Counted from the first letter of the stretch, positions 1 through 7,378 are shown. The stretch: DNA of 16,103 nucleotides from Saprospiraceae bacterium (GCA_013002625.1 JABDJE010000078.1:1-16103); one strand, 5' to 3'. Numbers and translations are program-made. Notes: a model not told the origin generated them from the letters alone.

Positions 1-1658
1 CCTTCCAATGTACCGCCCATCGGTTGATTACGGGTCACCGCAATTGGGTTGGATAATGAAAAACAACCCATAAGATCCGCTGCGTTGTTCCCAACTTCTG
101 CGCCTTCCAATGTTCCATCATAACTCAAATGCCATACAAGGCAAGTTCCAGCGCCCGCACCGTCAAAATCCACAAGATCAAAACTCGGTGGCAAGCCTAA
201 AATATTACCCTGATCGTCTGTGATAACCCATTGACTGCTGGCACCACTGTTTCCGCTTAATACTATTTCATCTGGTCCTATATTATCTGGAATACCATCT
301 CCTACACAAAACTCAAATGGTCCCCCTTCCAATGTACCGCCCATCGGTTGATTACGGGTCACCGCAATTGGGTTGGATAATGAAAAACAACCCACAAGAT
401 CCGCTGCGTTGTTCCCAACTTCTGCGCCTTCCAATGTTCCATCATAACTCAAATGCCATACAAGGCAAGTTCCAGCGCCCGCACCATCAAAATCAACAAG
501 ATCAAAACTCGGTGGCAAACCTAAAATATTACCCTGATCGTCTGTGATGACCCATTGACTGCTAGCACCACTGTTTCCGCTTAATACTATTTCATCAAGT
601 CCGATATTGTCTGGAATACCATCTCCAACGCAAAACTCGAAAGGACCGCCTTCAAGGGTTCCGCCTTCTGGTTGATTTCTGAAAACAACTATAGGCGTTG
701 TTGAAAAATCATAACATCCTGAAATATCACTTGAAATATTATTTCCAACTTCTAAGCCAACTAATTGATCGAAGTAACTGAGGTGATATATGTGACAATC
801 TCCTGGTCCAGATACATCAAAGTCTACTACATCAAAGGATGACGGTAATCCCAATATGTTCCCTTGATTATCTGTGACCACCCATTGAGAATTTGGACCT
901 TGTGTTGAAAAAAGCTCAATTTCACCAGCACCAATAAAATCAGGAATTCCATCTCCTACACAAAACTCAAATGGTCCCCCTATTAAATGTCCTCCAACAG
1001 GATTATGACGCACTACTGTAATAGGATTGGACAATGAGAAACATCCCTGAAGATCGGCAGCGTTATTACCTAAGGCTGCACCTTCAAGATTACCATCAAA
1101 ACTCATGTGCCATACCAAGCATGTGCCATCTCCAGCACCGTCAAAATCAACAACATCGAAACTTGGCGGTAAACCTAAAATATTCCCCTGGTCGTCTGTG
1201 ATCACCCATTGACTATTGGTACCACTGTTCCCGTTTAATACTATTTCATCAGGTCCAATATTATCTGCTACACCATCTTCTACACAAAATTCAAATGGTC
1301 CTCCAACCAGAATACCACCAGAGACCTCACAGCCCGTGCAATCTGTACCAGTTAATCGTTCAACTGGAATTGGATTTGATAGTGAAAAACAACCCATAAG
1401 ATCTGCTGCATTACTTCCAACTTCTGCTCCTTCTAATGGGCCAGTGAAACTAAGATGCCAGATCAGACAAGTTCCTGCACCGGCACCCTCAAAGTTAAAT
1501 GGAGGCGCTGGAGGTAAGGCGAGTATATTCCCTAAATCATCTGTGATTACCCAAGCAGAGTTGTCTCCAATATTTCCAGATAATTCAACATCTATAAAAT
1601 CATCATTACCATCGTCTGCACAAATAACCAATTCATCTGAAGTTGTAATCGTACCACC
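1..1658 (-). repeat. Tandem 324-339 bp coding repeats, at least five full units
   Basis: Read on the minus strand and phased at the GG-x-L-x-GGPFEF motif, units begin at 1658 (339 bp, diverged, with an inserted CxxC segment), 1319 (324 bp), 995 (330 bp), 665 (324 bp) and 341 (324 bp); a sixth begins at 17 and leaves the window. All lengths are multiples of three, so the frame is kept. The segments 1-324 and 325-648 differ at only about 16 positions by eye. About ten of these fall in the last ~60 bases, while the first 70 bases are identical. This points to recent duplication or gene conversion. The array may be collapsed or expanded in draft assemblies. Confidence 0.95.
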
Positions 1659-2384
1659 TGCAATATTATCGCAGGCCCCTTTTACCATTATTTCATCAAG
1701 ATCCCATACGGACAACATCGCCCCATTACCTGTAAGACAATAAGCTACCAGTTCGAAATTAAAGGTTGACGTCTGTGTAACGGTGAATGCATCTACATTT
1801 GAAAAGTCAAAGACTTCTAAGGACCAATCCTGTGTAGTTGAAATTTCACTCTCTTCGTAAACAACGCTACCATTTAGAGAGACCCTCAAGGCATACTTTG
1901 TTGGATAATTATTTGCGCCTGAAGGACCATCTATCCAATCAAAATTTGGAGGAGCAGATTCATAAAAGGTCAAAGTACTGATAGCTCCGGTTCCATTTGG
2001 GCCAGGAGAAACTTCAATATCAAATTTTACGGCTCTAGTAGAAGAAGGCATATAAGTGCATGATTCATCTGCACTCACACACATAGCGACAGTATTGTTG
2101 ACGCCCGGTGTACATGAATGCATGTTCACGCCAGGATCTTCTCTGTACAGATATCCGAGAGTTCCAACAGATAGTATTGTACATTCAGTATTTTCAACAG
2201 ATACTGCAGTAAATTCTGAGTAATCCTGATTCGTTTGATTATAGCTGTAAGAAGCACAATCTTCTAAACCGAATAAGAGGTAGGGTTCTTGTTGCGTTGT
2301 ATCAGCAACTGATGCTGTAAGCACTTGTGAGTTTGTGAACGCAAGAAAGAATAAGAAAACGTAAATAGTAAGCTTAGATTTCAT
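1..2384 (-). CDS. Large secreted repeat protein, probable T9SS cargo/adhesin (3' end outside window)
   Basis: An open frame begins with ATG at 2384 and continues without a stop to the left edge, giving about 794 codons, so the C-terminus is missing. The first ~27 residues form a signal peptide (MKSKLTIYVFLFFLAFTNSQ onward, hydrophobic core at 5-16). Residues ~28-242 form a Cys- and aromatic-rich region that reads like a beta-sandwich domain. From residue ~243 (position 1658) the protein is tandem repeats of ~108 residues, each with the blocks FCVGDG, QWVITDDQGNILGLPP, GTCLVWHLSYDG and GCFSLSNPI and three cysteines. Repeat 1 is more diverged and carries an extra CTGC segment. Secretion by T9SS is inferred from organism type, signal peptide and architecture; the sorting domain that would prove it lies beyond the window. 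An ECF-type promoter sits at 2421-2450. Function is unknown; surface adhesin or structural protein is a guess. Confidence 0.85.
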   Translation of the reverse strand, partial: MKSKLTIYVFLFFLAFTNSQVLTASVADTTQQEPYLLFGLEDCASYSYNQTNQDYSEFTAVSVENTECTILSVGTLGYLYREDPGVNMHSCTPGVNNTVAMCVSADESCTYMPSSTRAVKFDIEVSPGPNGTGAISTLTFYESAPPNFDWIDGPSGANNYPTKYALRVSLNGSVVYEESEISTTQDWSLEVFDFSNVDAFTVTQTSTFNFELVAYCLTGNGAMLSVWDLDEIMVKGACDNIAGGTITTSDELVICADDGNDDFIDVELSGNIGDNSAWVITDDLGNILALPPAPPFNFEGAGAGTCLIWHLSFTGPLEGAEVGSNAADLMGCFSLSNPIPVERLTGTDCTGCEVSGGILVGGPFEFCVEDGVADNIGPDEIVLNGNSGTNSQWVITDDQGNILGLPPSFDVVDFDGAGDGTCLVWHMSFDGNLEGAALGNNAADLQGCFSLSNPITVVRHNPVGGHLIGGPFEFCVGDGIPDFIGAGEIELFSTQGPNSQWVVTDNQGNILGLPSSFDVVDFDVSGPGDCHIYHLSYFDQLVGLEVGNNISSDISGCYDFSTTPIVVFRNQPEGGTLEGGPFEFCVGDGIPDNIGLDEIVLSGNSGASSQWVITDDQGNILGLPPSFDLVDFDGAGAGTCLVWHLSYDGTLEGAEVGNNAADLVGCFSLSNPIAVTRNQPMGGTLEGGPFEFCVGDGIPDNIGPDEIVLSGNSGASSQWVITDDQGNILGLPPSFDLVDFDGAGAGTCLVWHLSYDGTLEGAEVGNNAADLMGCFSLSNPIAVTRNQPMGGTLE

Positions 2385-2430
2385 TGATCATATTTTGAAG
2401 AGTAAATAAATTGTACTCAGTATATGATCA
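2385..2430. promoter_or_regulatory. 9-bp perfect inverted repeat over promoter and leader
   Basis: TGATCATAT (2385-2393) and ATATGATCA (2422-2430) are exact reverse complements separated by 28 bp. One arm overlaps the predicted -10 block and the other abuts the ATG at 2384. The predicted transcription start lies between the arms, so a DNA operator is more likely than an RNA hairpin. AT-rich DNA makes chance occurrence possible. Confidence 0.3.
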
Positions 2431-2450
2431 TGTCATTGATTAGTTGCCTG
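2421..2450 (-). promoter_or_regulatory. Predicted ECF sigma promoter of the repeat-protein gene
   Basis: On the minus strand CAGGCAAC (2450-2443) is followed after exactly 16 bp by CATATA (2426-2421). The same two blocks with the same spacing lie upstream of the ECF sigma gene at 4441-4470. An AAC-containing -35 and a spacer of ~16 bp fit what is known of ECF promoters. Transcription would start near 2413, about 30 nt before the ATG. The -35 block begins just 6 bp beyond the stop codon of the preceding gene, so the repeat gene would have its own promoter. Confidence 0.6.
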
Positions 2451-2455
2451 GGGAA

Positions 2456-3874
2456 TTAAATTTTTAAATAAATTCCTGTCCCAATGCCAATATTATCAAA
2501 ATAAGTCTGAGAAGGTCCTCTTGTTAAGTCAGACATGCCTTTACTATAGGATCCAATAAGACTAATTCCCCAATTCCTTCCGAGGGAAAGATTCAAGCCC
2601 AACTCTCCATTCAATGAAAAGAAGTTGTTATTTAATGCAGATCCATCTTCAGTATGAATGTCAAATTCATCAATCATATCTGTTCCATCGTACAGCTGCA
2701 TAAGCATATCACTACAATAATTTTCAATGATACTATACGACAAGCCCACACCTGCAAAGGCAGAGATTCTATCAGATACCTTAAAGCTATTCCTAAGGCC
2801 TGTATGAAAGCTGACTATGCGTATACTTTGGTCAAGTTGTGTTCTGTTCTCTATGGTTGAACCATCTTGTAAACTAAAATTACTTACATCAAAACTTGTA
2901 ACATTTTCATGTATACCCAAAGGTGTAACTATCTCAATGTTCGAACTGTACATCTGTAGACCATTATTATTTGAATATTGATTGTCTAAATCATATTCAA
3001 ATTGGTCATTTAGTAAACTTCTGTTTCTAATACTGCTCAATGCCAATCCACCAGTCACTGATAATGACTTGTTCAAAGGAATTGCGCCAGATAATTGTAG
3101 ACCATAACTGGATCGTAAATCTCCGTATTTGGTTAAGGCATAACTTTCAGGCATAATATTATCCATTCGAGCCCAAGAAATAAAAGTTGTAGGAATCAAA
3201 GCCAAGGTGATTCCATTATTCAGTTCTTCTTTATCTGGTCCTGAAGCTTCACTCCATGTTAAAAATAATTCTGGAACAGACCTTCTATAAGACACAGAAT
3301 GTTCAGGCGTGTCTATCTCCTGTATCCACAATAATTCAGGTGTCAAGTTACTGGTAACAAGAGGAATATAATTTACTGGTTCACTCTCATGATTGAAGCT
3401 TTTTTGTTCAGATCCAGGATTGGTAACTGCCACGTCATCCAACACCTTTGCAGCACTATTGCTATTTGTAGGCGTATTGTTCTGATTAATAAAAACAGAC
3501 TCTTCCAACTCCATTTCCTTTCCAGATTTTACGGTAATTACATTACTTTGTGCTAGAACGACTTCATCCGAGGTCTTGCTTTTTGACTCTGCATATATTT
3601 CCACTTGTGTTTCTAGCTGATGAATTCTTGCGTTTAATTGATTGATATGATTATTTAATAACCAACCAACAGTTGTCAGGCCGATCAGCAATAGGAGTAA
3701 TGCTCCTATTCTTCTTCTACGATTGCGACGCGCCTTGCGCATAGCTGCCACATCAATCATTGCCTCATCAAAGACTCGATCAGGTGGAATATTCCAATAT
3801 CCATCTCCGGAATCCGTATCCTTTAATTTGGATTGGAAAATCTTGTTAATATCATCATGGGATTGTGCACTCAT
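2456..3874 (-). CDS. Putative anti-sigma membrane protein with C-terminal outer-membrane beta-barrel-like domain
   Basis: The 472-residue protein has four parts. Residues 1-55 are cytoplasmic, with the segment FQSKLKD and GYWNI that resembles the short N-terminal motif of Bacteroidota proteins encoded beside ECF sigma factors, then a very basic run (RKARRNRRRR) just before the membrane. Residues ~56-73 are one hydrophobic helix. Residues ~74-97 look like a short coiled coil. Residues ~200-472 are rich in alternating Gly/aromatic strands ending in GIGTGIYLKI, typical of outer-membrane barrel domains. Positive-inside charge puts the N-terminus in the cytoplasm. The gene starts 4 bp after the sigma stop codon, so the two are surely co-transcribed. 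Anti-sigma function is inferred from this pairing and topology; no classical zinc anti-sigma motif is visible. An inner-membrane helix and an outer-membrane barrel in one chain is the odd point. It could instead be a purely periplasmic beta-rich sensor. Confidence 0.75.
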   Translation of the reverse strand: MSAQSHDDINKIFQSKLKDTDSGDGYWNIPPDRVFDEAMIDVAAMRKARRNRRRRIGALLLLLIGLTTVGWLLNNHINQLNARIHQLETQVEIYAESKSKTSDEVVLAQSNVITVKSGKEMELEESVFINQNNTPTNSNSAAKVLDDVAVTNPGSEQKSFNHESEPVNYIPLVTSNLTPELLWIQEIDTPEHSVSYRRSVPELFLTWSEASGPDKEELNNGITLALIPTTFISWARMDNIMPESYALTKYGDLRSSYGLQLSGAIPLNKSLSVTGGLALSSIRNRSLLNDQFEYDLDNQYSNNNGLQMYSSNIEIVTPLGIHENVTSFDVSNFSLQDGSTIENRTQLDQSIRIVSFHTGLRNSFKVSDRISAFAGVGLSYSIIENYCSDMLMQLYDGTDMIDEFDIHTEDGSALNNNFFSLNGELGLNLSLGRNWGISLIGSYSKGMSDLTRGPSQTYFDNIGIGTGIYLKI

Positions 3875-3878
3875 TACT

Positions 3879-4427
3879 TCACACCAATACTTGGATTTTT
3901 TTCTTTAATAGTTTCTTTGCTTTAAATAACTGTGATTTTGAAGTCCCTTCAGAAATGCCCAATAATTCAGAAATCTCTTTATGGGTATATCCTTCAACCA
4001 CATTTAGGTTAAATACCAACCGGTAACCATCCGGAAGTTCTTGAACGAGCTTTGTTAATTCCTGTGCTGAAAGTAATTCAACTTTTTCCTCTTCTTTAGC
4101 ATAAATAAGGGCATCTTCATGCAGCTGGCCTAAGCCCAACTCTTTCACTTTCTTTCTACAAAACATGATACTCTCATTTACGACGACTTTGGAAGACCAA
4201 GTTGAAAATTTTCCCTTTTGAGGATCAAATTGATAAAGTTTTGAATAAATCTTGACCAAAGCATTTTGCAATATGTCCAATGCATCTTCGCGATTTTGAA
4301 CATATCTTAAGCAAATCATAAACCACATCGACCTATATTTTTCATACAGGGCACGTTGAGCTTTTGGTTTGCCTTGAATACTATGTTTTATCAATAATTT
4401 ATCCTCGATCATATCGATCTTAGTCAT
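3879..4427 (-). CDS. ECF-type RNA polymerase sigma factor
   Basis: At 182 residues this is the usual ECF sigma size, holding only regions 2 and 4. Region 2 spans about residues 25-95, with ALYEKYRSMWFMICLRYV, the core-binding stretch NREDALDILQNALVKIY and the -10-reading segment FSTWSSKVVVNES. Region 4 spans about 128-178, with LPDGYRLVFNLNVVEGYTHK followed by the helix-turn-helix EISELLGISEGTSKSQLFKA. It would direct RNA polymerase to a small regulon. It is the first gene of a two-gene unit with the membrane/barrel protein, its likely regulator. A copy of the CAGGCAAC-16-CATATA element lies just upstream, implying autoregulation. The predicted transcription start is only about 7 nt before the ATG, so the message would be nearly leaderless. 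Confidence 0.95.
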   Translation of the reverse strand: MTKIDMIEDKLLIKHSIQGKPKAQRALYEKYRSMWFMICLRYVQNREDALDILQNALVKIYSKLYQFDPQKGKFSTWSSKVVVNESIMFCRKKVKELGLGQLHEDALIYAKEEEKVELLSAQELTKLVQELPDGYRLVFNLNVVEGYTHKEISELLGISEGTSKSQLFKAKKLLKKKIQVLV

Positions 4428-4440
4428 TCGTATGTTATAC

Positions 4441-4470
4441 TATATGCAGGAAACTGTAGTTGGTTGCCTG
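4441..4470 (-). promoter_or_regulatory. Predicted autoregulatory ECF promoter of the sigma operon
   Basis: On the minus strand CAGGCAAC (4470-4463), a 16-bp spacer, then CATATA (4446-4441). The same blocks and spacing occur upstream of the repeat-protein gene at 2421-2450, while the spacers and flanks differ. Shared blocks without shared spacers argue for a functional promoter rather than a recent duplication. The element ends about 14 bp before the sigma ATG at 4427. Confidence 0.6.
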
Positions 4471-4608
4471 TTAATGAAATTATTTTTTTCTGGATTGAGA
4501 ATATGTTAAAAAGTGATTTTATAGAATATCTGAATATTAATATTGATAAAGTGGAGTTATCCCGACAAATTATAGAATTGTTAATTTCACCATAGTTTGA
4601 ATTTTATT

Positions 4609-4629
4609 AGGAGAAGCACGTTTATGTAA
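4609..4629 (+). promoter_or_regulatory. Strong Shine-Dalgarno leading to a two-codon ATG-TAA ahead of the plug gene
   Basis: AGGAGAAG at 4609-4616 lies 7 nt before ATG TAA (4624-4629), a minimal start-stop frame. The real start of the next gene is the out-of-frame ATG at 4635, 18 nt from the Shine-Dalgarno. Only that second ATG gives an open frame with a signal peptide. Ribosomes could be positioned at the ATG-TAA and then restart 5 nt later, or the arrangement may be accidental. Confidence 0.35.
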
Positions 4630-4634
4630 TTGCT

Positions 4635-5906
4635 ATGTCGAAGCTATATTTACTAATACTCTGCGCATTAAGTCTGAATGTATCGGCGCAGTTTGACAAT
4701 ATTATTTATGATAACTATATCTACAATGATTATATAAAAAGTGTCACATTCTCACACCGGGGATTACAGACATCGATTCCTGTCATTGATTTTAATTCTG
4801 GTTATCAGGGGCTTTTACATTTGGGTTTTGATGATCTGGAAGGTGGATTCAAAACGTTTGTTTACAGAATTATTCACTGTGACAAAGATTGGTATCCTTC
4901 TGAGCTTGAAGAAATTGAATATTTGGATGGTTTTAATTATGAAGAGATTGACAACTTTGCATTCTCAGCAAACCCCTACTCTGAATATACCCACTACGAT
5001 TTATATCTCCCTAACGATGATGTTAAATGGACTATCTCAGGCAACTACCTATTGGCAGTCTATGATGAAGAATATGAAGTACCTGTTCTAACACGAAGAT
5101 TTATGGTTGTTGAAAATCAGGTCAACATCGGCTATAATGTTCGCAAGCCAAAAAATGTACAAAAATTCAATACACATCAGGAACTTGAATTAACCATAAA
5201 TCATAAAGACATACACATAACCAGACCCAGGACTGAGCTATTTGTTACAGTTATTCAAAACGGGAACTGGAACTCGGCACTTCACAACCTTCAAGGCACA
5301 TACGAGCGCGGAGATGTCCTCTTTTTTGATCTATATGATTACATCGTATTTCCCGCCCTAAAGGAATTCAGAAATTTTGATATTAGATCTTTGAGCTACA
5401 CAACAGAATTTGTAACTGCCATTGATAGGGACAAAGATGTATCGACTGTATTATTGGACCTCAATAAGAAAAGATATACCCGAAATTTTATTTCGGAAAT
5501 TGATGCCAATGGATTTTTCGTACTTGACAACTTCGATTATGGAGACCCTACAATCTCTTCTGAATATGCGAATGTAATTTTCACATTAGAATCTCATAAA
5601 AAATACGCCCGTAATCTTTATATCATAGGAGCTTTTTCTGATTGGCAAGCAAAAGATGAATACAAGCTGGAATATGATCCTTCAAGATCTATTTACATAG
5701 GTGAGGCCTTTTTTAAGCAAGGATATTATGATTACATGTTTGCACTTGAGGACAGCGAAACCGGCTTCTTAGACATGGAGACAATAGAAGGCAGTTGGTA
5801 TGAAACTGAAAACGACTATCTCGTTTTGGTATATTTCCGAGAATTCGGCAGCTTTTACGATAGACTAATTGGTGTCCAGAACTTCAACTCAAACGCCAGA
5901 CGTTAA
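4635..5906 (+). CDS. Type IX secretion system plug-family protein (DUF5103-like)
   Basis: This 423-residue exported protein has a signal peptide (MSKLYLLILCALSLNVSAQF, cleavage likely after SA). The body matches the Bacteroidota DUF5103 / T9SS Plug family: an N-terminal beta domain with VYRIIHCDKDWYPSEL, EEIEYLDGFN, YTHYDLYLPNDD and SGNYLLAVYDEE, and a long beta-rich C-terminal half containing IYIGEAFFKQGYYDYMFAL. In Flavobacterium johnsoniae the Plug protein closes the periplasmic side of the SprA translocon when no cargo is passing; that role is inferred here. Length is normal for the family. The gene diverges from the sigma operon across 207 bp and converges on the STAS gene with only 4 bp between stop codons. 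It has no copy of the ECF motif upstream and may be regulated separately. Confidence 0.85.
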   Translation: MSKLYLLILCALSLNVSAQFDNIIYDNYIYNDYIKSVTFSHRGLQTSIPVIDFNSGYQGLLHLGFDDLEGGFKTFVYRIIHCDKDWYPSELEEIEYLDGFNYEEIDNFAFSANPYSEYTHYDLYLPNDDVKWTISGNYLLAVYDEEYEVPVLTRRFMVVENQVNIGYNVRKPKNVQKFNTHQELELTINHKDIHITRPRTELFVTVIQNGNWNSALHNLQGTYERGDVLFFDLYDYIVFPALKEFRNFDIRSLSYTTEFVTAIDRDKDVSTVLLDLNKKRYTRNFISEIDANGFFVLDNFDYGDPTISSEYANVIFTLESHKKYARNLYIIGAFSDWQAKDEYKLEYDPSRSIYIGEAFFKQGYYDYMFALEDSETGFLDMETIEGSWYETENDYLVLVYFREFGSFYDRLIGVQNFNSNARR

Positions 5907-5910
5907 ATTA

Positions 5911-6216
5911 TTATAGTAAGTATTGTGTAACCGAAGTGGTTTGCATCAACTCTTTTAATTGTCGATTTTGTCCCAGTTTTATTTTCAGATCGATATTTGC
6001 GCCACTCAGATGGCATTGGCAGACCATCAATGCATTTAAACCGGTCAAATCAATTCTATTCAAATGAGCCAGATCGATTATTACATTATTCACATTATCT
6101 AATCTTTCTAATATATCCTGATAAAGCCTAAGGCCATCAATATGTATGAGGTTACCATACAAAGAAAGATTCAAAGACCCTGAAGTCTTTAAGGACGTGT
6201 AAGTAAGGTTAGTCAT
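5911..6216 (-). CDS. STAS-domain protein, anti-sigma-antagonist-like
   Basis: This 101-residue single-domain protein contains VIIDLAHLNRIDLTGLNALM, the hallmark STAS strand-loop-helix. In SpoIIAA-type antagonists the loop reads D-S-S-G and its second Ser is phosphorylated by a partner kinase. Here the loop is D56-L57-T58-G59, so Thr replaces the phospho-acceptor. It could be a regulatory switch, or a structural STAS unit as in MlaB of lipid-transport complexes. No kinase, phosphatase or ABC transporter gene is next to it. It lies 42 bp downstream of the NUMOD4/HTH gene and may be the last gene of the rseP-hscB run. Confidence 0.75.
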   Translation of the reverse strand: MTNLTYTSLKTSGSLNLSLYGNLIHIDGLRLYQDILERLDNVNNVIIDLAHLNRIDLTGLNALMVCQCHLSGANIDLKIKLGQNRQLKELMQTTSVTQYLL

Positions 6217-6258
6217 TCAAAAGGTATTTGAAAGACTAGAGCAAGAATTTTGCCGAAA

Positions 6259-6843
6259 TTATTTGACAGCTGGTTTTACGTGGCCCCAGTTCTCACCACT
6301 TTCTATTCGATTAATTTGGGTATGGCTTACGCCAAATTTTTCAGCGATATACTTTTTCTTCTTTCTGCCAGTCTGAAGCATCCTTTTAATTCTGGCTACT
6401 TTTTTCTCTGTCAGTTTTGGCTTGCCACCTTTTCTATGAGGCACAAATCCAAATTTCTTTGCTCTGGCACGGATGTATTTTAACCAATCTTCATCCGATA
6501 CCCATACCACGTTAGATGGTAAATTATTTGTTCGGTCGAGATCAACATGGATGTATTTAGTGAAGTGGGGTTTCTTCTTCTTAGACCAGTATTTTGCAAC
6601 CAGCTGATGCGTGTACAACGCATAATTTTTACCATCAATCTTTATGCTGCATCGCACATATTTTTTGGGATCGATAGTAGGTTTAAGCAGGTGTTGTGAA
6701 CCGTTATACTTATGGACGGATCTAATTCTGGCCTTATTTGAAATATAATATTCAACGTGGTTGGTTTCTTTAGGAAGTTCAACTTTCTTCCATCTTTCGC
6801 CGGGCAGACTTTTAACTTTATCTACTCTTTTTACATTTGCCAT
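6259..6843 (-). CDS. NUMOD4/HNH-like DNA-binding protein with C-terminal helix-turn-helix
   Basis: This strongly basic 194-residue protein has three parts. Residues ~15-85 resemble NUMOD4 (GERWKKVEL, YYISNKARIRSV, LLKPTIDPKKYVRCSI, THQLVAKYW). Residues ~98-116 carry an HNH-like segment, IHVDLDRTNNLPSNVVW, with His99, Asn107, Asn111 and Trp114. Residues ~144-185 form a helix-turn-helix (KLTEKKVARIKRML, YIAEKFGVSHTQINRIESGE). These parts are typical of homing endonucleases. There is no intron, intein or phage context; the gene sits 12 bp after hscB in a housekeeping cluster. It may be a domesticated regulator or a solitary nuclease. The usual acidic or His residue before the HNH His is Ile here, so catalysis is doubtful. 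Confidence 0.7.
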   Translation of the reverse strand: MANVKRVDKVKSLPGERWKKVELPKETNHVEYYISNKARIRSVHKYNGSQHLLKPTIDPKKYVRCSIKIDGKNYALYTHQLVAKYWSKKKKPHFTKYIHVDLDRTNNLPSNVVWVSDEDWLKYIRARAKKFGFVPHRKGGKPKLTEKKVARIKRMLQTGRKKKKYIAEKFGVSHTQINRIESGENWGHVKPAVK

Positions 6844-6855
6844 ATTTTTTAAATT

Positions 6856-7368
6856 TTAGTGATCTAAATGCTGCACAAGTCGCTTCAGATATTGAGACTT
6901 CAAATAATAATCCTTTATCTGAGCCAGTGCGCTGTCAGTGGGATTATTTAAGTCAATTTTCTGAGTCACAGGTGCAATTTCATCACTAAGGGAAGTCTTA
7001 ATTGCTTCGATTGAATGGAGTGCTGCTTTCTGCTTTTCTATATCCGGGTCAAATTTTAACTCCATCAAGGTTTCATTTATGTCCATCATTTCCATCAGAA
7101 ATTCTTGAGACACTTTTTCATTACCTTCATTAAACTCAACACCTAGATATTCCAAAATGTATTTAATTCTGCTTTGCTTGTCTTTCAATACCTTGTAAGC
7201 CTTATTAACCTCAGTTGACTTTTGCAAAGCTTGGACTTGTTCTTCATCTGAATGAAGTGTGAATTTATCAGGGTGAAATTGTTTGCTTAATTCGTAATAT
7301 TTACGCTTCAACAATCGCTGATCAATTTCAAATCCAAGGGGCATTCCGAATAATTCGAAATAATTCAC
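6856..7368 (-). CDS. hscB: Fe-S cluster assembly co-chaperone HscB
   Basis: At 170 residues this is the usual HscB length. It begins with a J domain (YFELFGMPLGFEIDQRLLKR, then QFHPDK with the HPD tripeptide at about 32-34 that stimulates Hsp70 ATPase) and ends in a helical domain (residues ~90-165) for binding the scaffold protein IscU. Its role is to deliver scaffold-bound Fe-S clusters to the HscA/DnaK-type chaperone in the cytoplasm. The start codon is GTG (7366-7368), the only start that keeps the full J domain. It lies 10 bp downstream of rseP and 12 bp upstream of the NUMOD4/HTH gene; no other isc genes are present, so it works with partners encoded elsewhere. Confidence 0.88.
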   Translation of the reverse strand: MNYFELFGMPLGFEIDQRLLKRKYYELSKQFHPDKFTLHSDEEQVQALQKSTEVNKAYKVLKDKQSRIKYILEYLGVEFNEGNEKVSQEFLMEMMDINETLMELKFDPDIEKQKAALHSIEAIKTSLSDEIAPVTQKIDLNNPTDSALAQIKDYYLKSQYLKRLVQHLDH

Positions 7369-7378
7369 ACTACAATTT

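Noticed and set aside
1..1658. CRISPR-like periodicity
   Set aside because: The period is ~324 bp, a multiple of three within a coding frame, with no short direct repeats and unique spacers.
317..1743. Plus-strand open frames at 317-547 and 1216-1743
   Set aside because: They lie opposite the in-frame repeat protein and arise from its periodic sequence; no family features.
5038..5067. CAGGCAAC on the plus strand inside the plug gene as a third ECF promoter
   Set aside because: No CATATA follows at 16 bp (ATGATG instead) and it lies inside a coding region with no gene start downstream.
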